Shown piece after piece: positions 58,983 to 64,000 of a stretch of 64,000 nt of DNA. Below the pieces are notes generated by a model. The model did not search any database, had not been told where the DNA came from, and was given only the letters and a program-made list of their open reading frames with translations. This stretch comes from Poriferisodalis sp965215815 (lineage in GTDB: Bacteria; Actinomycetota; Acidimicrobiia; Acidimicrobiales; Poriferisodalaceae), in assembly GCF_965215815.1 (NCBI RefSeq), contig NZ_CBDCEO010000013.1, positions 1,488,001 through 1,552,000 on the forward strand, written 5' to 3'. Made by a program: the position numbers and the translations under genes. Each line of letters starts with the position of its first letter. Position 1 is the first letter of the stretch.

Positions 58983-60049
58983 GAGCGATCAGGCCTCCCA
59001 TGGCCCTCGATGCGGCTTCGACAGCTCTTGGGGTTGCGTCTGCAAGCGACCACAGTCAACTTCTTGCCGCCAGCTTGCGAAGAGCCGCTTCGCTCATGTG
59101 TCCGTCGACCCCATCGGAACTCATTGGGGCGGTTCGGGATGCGCTGAGTCCCCTGGTTCCACTAGAAAACGAGTCGCTCGTAGAGATACTTGACTCTCTG
59201 GTCGCCGCAGGCGATTTGGTCGAGGCCACAGAACAGCAGTCCGGGAGACGGCACCGCGTGATCTATCTGGGTCGTCCCAGATTCGTGCGACGCCCAGCAG
59301 GTGGCCTTGTTCTGTTCGGGACACGACCGGACAATGTGCCAATCGTCGGAGAGGCTCTGCAGGACCAGATCGCCGAGGTGGGGTATCTGCGTCGAATCGT
59401 CGAGCCCGACGACGAAGTCTTCGCTTCACTCGATGCTTACGGCCTCGACGAGGTATCCGATTCCGACTGGACAGGACAGCCGGAAACAGTCCCTGCGGCG
59501 GAGTTCGTCGATTCCTACCTCGGTGAGCTACAGCAGCGACCGTTGTCGGCAGCCACAGATGACTTCCGTATCCTCGACCCCGAGTCTCCGCCGCGGTACT
59601 ACCGGGGCCGGTGGCGTCCGGCGGTTGCTTCGGACAGTGGAGTCTTCGTCGCCCGCCGTCGCCAGCGCTACGGTTCGGATCTTTGGTGCCTTGTCGAAGT
59701 GCACGACGATGAGCAATACCGATTGCTCGATCTGCCCCTTGACCCGATCGGGGTTCTGCGCGGCTGTGACGAGGCTTGGCGTCTGCAGGCAGCCATCGAT
59801 TTCGTGAACGGCAATGCCCAAGAACTTCGAGTCCGCGGAACCGGCCGCGGCGGGGTACAGCTAGGCCTGCCGGCCCCGCCGCCGAAATGGCTGCAGAGAC
59901 GCTGGGATCTGCTAGGACAACCGGTGCGGGTCCCATGGGCGCTGTTCGGCTATGAGTTCTCTACGGCGGACGCCCGAGACGAGGTGCCATTCGCATGCGG
60001 GCACCTGTGGATGCAGAGTCGAATCGAGCAAGAGGAAAAACCTGAGTGA
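58973..60049 (+). CDS. Unknown protein, second gene of the candidate defence operon
   Basis: 358 aa from ATG 58973 (ATG 59000 also possible). Residues 40-85 may form a winged helix: TPSELIGAVRDALSPLVPLENESLVEILDSLVAAGDLVEA, then a wing-like RHRVIYLGRPRFVRRP. The rest is alpha/beta with many Trp and Arg (RYYRGRWRPAVASDSGVFVARRRQRYG; PPPKWLQRRWDLLGQP). No catalytic motif is visible. GTGA overlap with the helicase gene and overlap with the upstream gene show tight coupling. It may be an adaptor that contacts DNA or the helicase; this is speculation. Confidence 0.6.
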   Translation: MGLRAIRPPMALDAASTALGVASASDHSQLLAASLRRAASLMCPSTPSELIGAVRDALSPLVPLENESLVEILDSLVAAGDLVEATEQQSGRRHRVIYLGRPRFVRRPAGGLVLFGTRPDNVPIVGEALQDQIAEVGYLRRIVEPDDEVFASLDAYGLDEVSDSDWTGQPETVPAAEFVDSYLGELQQRPLSAATDDFRILDPESPPRYYRGRWRPAVASDSGVFVARRRQRYGSDLWCLVEVHDDEQYRLLDLPLDPIGVLRGCDEAWRLQAAIDFVNGNAQELRVRGTGRGGVQLGLPAPPPKWLQRRWDLLGQPVRVPWALFGYEFSTADARDEVPFACGHLWMQSRIEQEEKPE

Positions 60050-63000
60050 CCGAGACGAATCACGAAACAATCGGCGAAACGATCGACAAGATAGGCGCTG
60101 CGCTGCGGGACCATATCGAAGCGACATACCACATCAGCGACAAGCGACTTGTCGAGCAACGCCAAGCCCTCCTGAACGAACCAGGCGTCATCTCCCAGCA
60201 GCCCTACCTGGAATCCACTCCTCGCTATACGACAGGCCCGAGATTCAACGAGTTGGGTCTGCCGTCGGCCGCTGATGAAATCTTGAAGTTGGCGTCGCGC
60301 GCTCACGACGGCGGCGTCGCGTATCTCCACGACCCTCCGTACGAACATCAGGCATCAGCCCTCACAAGAACGATTCTGGAGAACCGGAGCCTCGTGGTCA
60401 CCACCGGCACCGGTTCCGGCAAGACTGAGACGTTCCTGTCGCCCATATTGGCCAAGCTGGCGATCGAAGCGTGCGACTTACCCGACTCGTTCGTGATTCC
60501 GGCAGTGCGCGCTCTCGTTCTCTACCCCATGAATGCGCTCGTCAACGACCAGCTAGGGCGGCTCCGGCGCCTGTTCGGCGACCCACGCATCGCTCAGCAG
60601 TTCACTCAATGGGCCAACAGACCCGCCCGATTCGCCCGCTACACCAGCCGAACCTTGTATCCGGGAGTCAGGACCCGCGAAAAAGACAGGACACGCCTCA
60701 AGCCGATCGAGACGTTCTACGTCGACCTTCTCGAGCGAGCGGCAGGGTCCGGCGTGACGGCGCAGCAGGCCAGCAAGCTGATCAGCGAGTTGAAGGAGCA
60801 GGGCAAGTGGCCGGCCAAGCCGGACCTGCGCACTTGGTACGGATCCAAGAGGAGCCATTGGCAACGCAACGGCGAGTTCGTGCGCGCAATCACCCTCCCT
60901 GACGACTCCGAGCTGTTCACACGCCATGAGGTTCTCGCAGCTCCGCCCGACGTACTGGTCACCAACTACTCCATGCTCGAGTACATGCTGATGCGACCCC
61001 TCGAACGACCGATCTTCGAGGCCACCAAGGAATGGCTGAACACAAATCCTGACCAACGTTTCGTTCTGGTCATCGACGAAGCCCACCTTTACCGAGGCGC
61101 TGCCGGTGCCGAAGTCGCGCTGCTGATACGGCGGCTGCGGGCACGACTCGGGATCGAAGCGGATCGCGTCCAAGTCATCTGCACGAGCGCGAGCTTCGAA
61201 GATCAGAACGCTGCCCGCAAGTTCGCCGCAGAGCTGTCGGGCAAGGATGCAGCGGACTTCGAAAGCATCGCGGGTCAACTCGACTGGAGACCTGTGGACG
61301 CGCCGGGTTCCGAGGACGACATAAGCCAATTGACCGCTATCCCGCTCATGGACCTGCACTCGACCGACGAACTGATCCGTCGGCGAGCGGTCGAGGGCTT
61401 CTTGGAATGGCGCGCCATAGGCGGCGACGAAAGCGTCGGGCAACTGCTGCACCGTGCCGTGGATACCTACCCGCCGATGGGCCGGCTCATTAACCGGACA
61501 ATGCAGCAAGCGCGACCACTGGCGGAACTGGCTCAAGACGTGTTCGACTCCTCGAGCGCTTATGCAGACAAGGCACTGACCGCATTGATCGCGCTCGGCA
61601 GCATGGCACGGCCCTCCACGGGAGCGCGCCCCGTGCTGCCCTGTCGGATACATACGTTCTTGCGGGGTCTGCCCGGATTGTGGGTCTGTCTCGACCCGCA
61701 CTGCACGCAAACCGTAGGCGCGGGACCCGTTGGAAAGCTGTACTCCCAGCCTCGCGAGAGTTGCGAATGCGGAGCGCGTGTCCTGGAGCTGTACACGTGC
61801 CGAAACTGCGGCTCCGCGTACGCGAGGGCATACACGAACAACCTGTTGGAACCGGAGTTCTTGTGGCCCGAACCCGGCGAGCACTTCGAGTCCGCAACGG
61901 GCGCGGTCTTCGAACTCGAACCGTTGGACATCTGCTTGGAAGATCCCATGCAGAGCGTGGCTGAGCGTTTCGACCTGGACCTTGTGACCGGTCGCCTGGA
62001 CCCAATGGAGGACGGGGACAGGTTCAGGACCGTGTTCCTGCCGATAGACCGTGAAGCGGGCGCCGTCGAGAATGACGACGAGGACGACGGCCGATCGCGT
62101 CGCCGAGGCGGCGAATTCCGGCCATGCGGGGTTTGCGGTCAGCAGGCGAGTTTCGGCCAGTCATCAGTTCAGGATCATCAGACGAAGGGCGATCAGCCGT
62201 TCCAAGCAGTCGTTGCCCGCCAGCTCGAAGTTCAGTCACCGGGTTCGCGGCCTGTCTCCGCGTTCGCCCCATTGCGAGGCAAGAAGGTGCTGGCGTTCTC
62301 CGACTCTCGCCAAATGGCCGCCCGGCTCGCGCCGAATCTTCAGAAGTATGCGACACTCGACGCTATACGGCCGCTCATGCTGCTCGGTCTGCGCGAATTT
62401 CGGCGCCACGAGTTGATTGGGTCCAATCTCAACCTTGACGATCTGTATCTCGCTGTCATGCTCGGCGCGCGAATGTGCGATGTCCGGCTTCGTTTCGAGT
62501 CGCGATCCGGTGAATCCATGCAACTGCAACGCGATCTCGACGCTTTGAAGGAACCAGATCTGCGCGATCTCGATGTGTTGTTGAAGCTTTACTTCGAAGC
62601 AAGATCGGCGAAGCCTCCGGAGTCACTGCTGTTGGCGATCGTCTCAACGGTCCGAGACAAGTGGACCGGCTTGCGGTCGCTCGCGCTTGCATCGCTAGTC
62701 GAACGCGACCGCTCCGGGCTGCTCGCTGCGCTGCCACCGCTCGAACCGTTCGACACCGAAGAGAAGCGTCTTGCCCTGGTGCGGTTGTGGATCAGTCACT
62801 GGACTGGCCCCGGTCTGTGGTTCGGGGACATGCCCGACAAGTGGTGGATGGACAAAGTCAGAGGCCACCGCGGCGGGTTCCGCCCGCTGAGCAGATGGTT
62901 CGAAGACAGCGACGCCTACCGCGAATTCGAAATCACCTGGCTTCCGGTGTTGCTGGAAAATTTGTGCGAACCCTTCGGCAGAACCTGGCGGATAAGAGCT

Positions 63001-64000
63001 TCGCGGCTCACCTTGGACACCGGACCTGGCTGGGCGTACTGCCAGACGTGCAAGACGACACAGCGACCGTTCCCGGGTGAAGACCGATGCGTTGCGTGTC
63101 GCCGCAAGGACGTCAAAGAGATCGATCCCGACACAGACACGGTGTTCATGGCGCGAAAGGGCTACTACCGGCAAGCCACGACCCGTGTGCTCGCATCGCA
63201 CATGGAACCGCCGACCGTCCTCGTCGCAGCAGAGCACACTGCCCAACTGGGCGAAGCCCACCGAGACGCAGTGTTCTCCAAAGCAGAGGAACACGAACTC
63301 CTCTTTCAGGACATCGACATAACGGAAGCGATCGGCGGCGTGAGCCGTTCTGCTGTCGACGTCTTGTCGTGCACCACTACGATGGAAGTCGGCATCGACA
63401 TCGGATCGCTGTCAGGAGTCGCGCTGCGGAACATGCCCCCGGCGCGAGCGAACTACCAGCAGCGCGCTGGCCGGGCAGGCCGACGAGGCAACACTGTCGC
63501 GACTGTCATCGGATTCGGAAGCGCGGACAGCCACGACGAGCACTACTTCAGCCACCCCGACGAGATGATCCGCGGCGCAGTCGACGATCCGATCCTGTGC
63601 CTCGACAACGCCGACATCGCCCGCCGGCACGTGACCGCGTACCTATTACAGCGCTACCACTCGGTTCGGCTGCCCGCCATTGAACCCGCGTCCCAGCCGC
63701 AGCTTTTCGAGGTCCTCGGCAAAGTCGACGACTTCATGGGGGATTCAGCACCTCTGAACCTGAACGATTTCGCCCGGTGGCTCGCCGAAGAGCAGACCCA
63801 ACTCGGGTCAGAACTCGACTCGTGGCTTCCCGAGGAACTATCCGACACCGACCGACAGGGCATCCTCGACGGCTTCGTTGAGCGGACGATCACCGAGCTC
63901 AAACGTGCACTCGACCAGGATCCAGACGACGACAGTGCCACGCAGACCCCCAGAAGATCCGATCAGGCGCGCCAAGAGGACGACGACCCGTCCGCTGAGC
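60046..64000 (+). CDS. SF2 DEAD/DEAH helicase with zinc-ribbon inserts (DruE/DrmA-like), truncated by window end
   Basis: At least 1,318 residues with no stop. RecA domain 1 has the Walker A TTGTGSGKTETF (about residues 118-129), VLYPMNALVNDQL, DEAH box VLVIDEAHLYRG (about 341-352) and motif III TSAS. A long middle region holds Cys pairs (CECG, CRNCGSAY near 573-590; CGVCG near 695) and an acidic-to-basic linker. RecA domain 2 starts at LRGKKVLAFSDSRQMAARL (about 745), is interrupted by a further Cys cluster (CQTCK...CVACR), and ends with STTTMEVGIDIGSLSGVALRN-like motif V and YQQRAGRAGRRG motif VI (about 1,137). The FSDSRQ and split-domain layout are typical of DUF1998-linked helicases. GTG start overlaps the upstream stop. 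Confidence 0.85.
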   Translation, partial: MTETNHETIGETIDKIGAALRDHIEATYHISDKRLVEQRQALLNEPGVISQQPYLESTPRYTTGPRFNELGLPSAADEILKLASRAHDGGVAYLHDPPYEHQASALTRTILENRSLVVTTGTGSGKTETFLSPILAKLAIEACDLPDSFVIPAVRALVLYPMNALVNDQLGRLRRLFGDPRIAQQFTQWANRPARFARYTSRTLYPGVRTREKDRTRLKPIETFYVDLLERAAGSGVTAQQASKLISELKEQGKWPAKPDLRTWYGSKRSHWQRNGEFVRAITLPDDSELFTRHEVLAAPPDVLVTNYSMLEYMLMRPLERPIFEATKEWLNTNPDQRFVLVIDEAHLYRGAAGAEVALLIRRLRARLGIEADRVQVICTSASFEDQNAARKFAAELSGKDAADFESIAGQLDWRPVDAPGSEDDISQLTAIPLMDLHSTDELIRRRAVEGFLEWRAIGGDESVGQLLHRAVDTYPPMGRLINRTMQQARPLAELAQDVFDSSSAYADKALTALIALGSMARPSTGARPVLPCRIHTFLRGLPGLWVCLDPHCTQTVGAGPVGKLYSQPRESCECGARVLELYTCRNCGSAYARAYTNNLLEPEFLWPEPGEHFESATGAVFELEPLDICLEDPMQSVAERFDLDLVTGRLDPMEDGDRFRTVFLPIDREAGAVENDDEDDGRSRRRGGEFRPCGVCGQQASFGQSSVQDHQTKGDQPFQAVVARQLEVQSPGSRPVSAFAPLRGKKVLAFSDSRQMAARLAPNLQKYATLDAIRPLMLLGLREFRRHELIGSNLNLDDLYLAVMLGARMCDVRLRFESRSGESMQLQRDLDALKEPDLRDLDVLLKLYFEARSAKPPESLLLAIVSTVRDKWTGLRSLALASLVERDRSGLLAALPPLEPFDTEEKRLALVRLWISHWTGPGLWFGDMPDKWWMDKVRGHRGGFRPLSRWFEDSDAYREFEITWLPVLLENLCEPFGRTWRIRASRLTLDTGPGWAYCQTCKTTQRPFPGEDRCVACRRKDVKEIDPDTDTVFMARKGYYRQATTRVLASHMEPPTVLVAAEHTAQLGEAHRDAVFSKAEEHELLFQDIDITEAIGGVSRSAVDVLSCTTTMEVGIDIGSLSGVALRNMPPARANYQQRAGRAGRRGNTVATVIGFGSADSHDEHYFSHPDEMIRGAVDDPILCLDNADIARRHVTAYLLQRYHSVRLPAIEPASQPQLFEVLGKVDDFMGDSAPLNLNDFARWLAEEQTQLGSELDSWLPEELSDTDRQGILDGFVERTITELKRALDQDPDDDSATQTPRRSDQARQEDDDPSAE

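Noticed and set aside
1..64000. Insertion sequences, integrases or attachment sites
   Set aside because: No transposase or integrase motif was found, and neither tRNA gene shows a duplicated 3' end nearby.

Overview
The window is about 64 kb of GC-rich bacterial chromosome, densely packed on both strands, with many ATGA/GTGA start-stop overlaps and frequent GTG or TTG starts. Several features point to a high-GC actinobacterium: the topA-(MFS)-tmk-holB order, an F420-type zincin next to tilS and hpt, ClpC, an HrcA/CIRCE-type groEL, a GlnR-like box before amt, the actinobacterial form of coproheme decarboxylase, and a LytR_C protein. The acyl-CoA dehydrogenases and choline-sulfate genes suggest an aerobic heterotroph. 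My best guess is class Acidimicrobiia; this is inference, because there is no rRNA gene in the window.

Layout. (1) 1-6.5 kb: uptake and catabolism of choline and choline-O-sulfate: permease (cut by the window edge), ABC ATPase, TetR regulator, GMC choline dehydrogenase, betaine/choline-binding lipoprotein and choline-sulfatase. (2) 6.7-9.1 kb: ammonium transporter and a DUF368 polyprenyl-phosphate translocase. (3) 9.1-17.2 kb: topA, MFS exporter, tmk, holB, SulP transporter, then tRNA-Thr(CGT). (4) 17.3-27 kb: zincin, tilS, hpt, a phosphatase-like protein, folB, folK, a thioesterase, two fatty-acid oxidation genes, folP and a polyprenyl synthase. (5) 27-33 kb: clpC, an LppM-like lipoprotein, ispD, ispF, rlmB, tRNA-Thr(TGT). 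(6) 33-46 kb: an MDR oxidoreductase divergent from a Rieske oxygenase, ribokinase, upp, a LytR_C protein, glycerate kinase, CIRCE-groEL, VapBC, fdhD, coproheme decarboxylase, a DmdC-like acyl-CoA dehydrogenase and larE. (7) 46-50.9 kb: an unknown protein, glnD, PAC2, GNAT, DoxX. (8) 50.9-55.3 kb: an envelope glycoconjugate-like cluster (GtrA, two methyltransferases, an alpha/alpha-toroid protein, GT4). (9) 55.3-64 kb: HicBA, then an operon of three large or unusual genes (982 aa unknown, 358 aa unknown, SF2 helicase over 1,318 aa that runs off the window). I read this last operon as a candidate phage-defence system, possibly related to Druantia or DISARM.

The most unusual feature at DNA level is repeated short tandem duplication. 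A 23/24-bp array fills the folB-folK junction and creates a chain of overlapping mini-ORFs. 27-bp in-frame duplications occur in choline-sulfatase and at the N-terminus of a 3-hydroxyacyl-CoA dehydrogenase. A 15-bp repeat extends the IspF C-terminus, and a 17-bp repeat lies in the groEL leader. Regulatory sites visible by eye are a perfect CIRCE, a four-part GlnR-like box and several strong hairpins. No insertion sequence, CRISPR array, rRNA or replication origin was seen, and no stretch over 300 bases lacks a gene.
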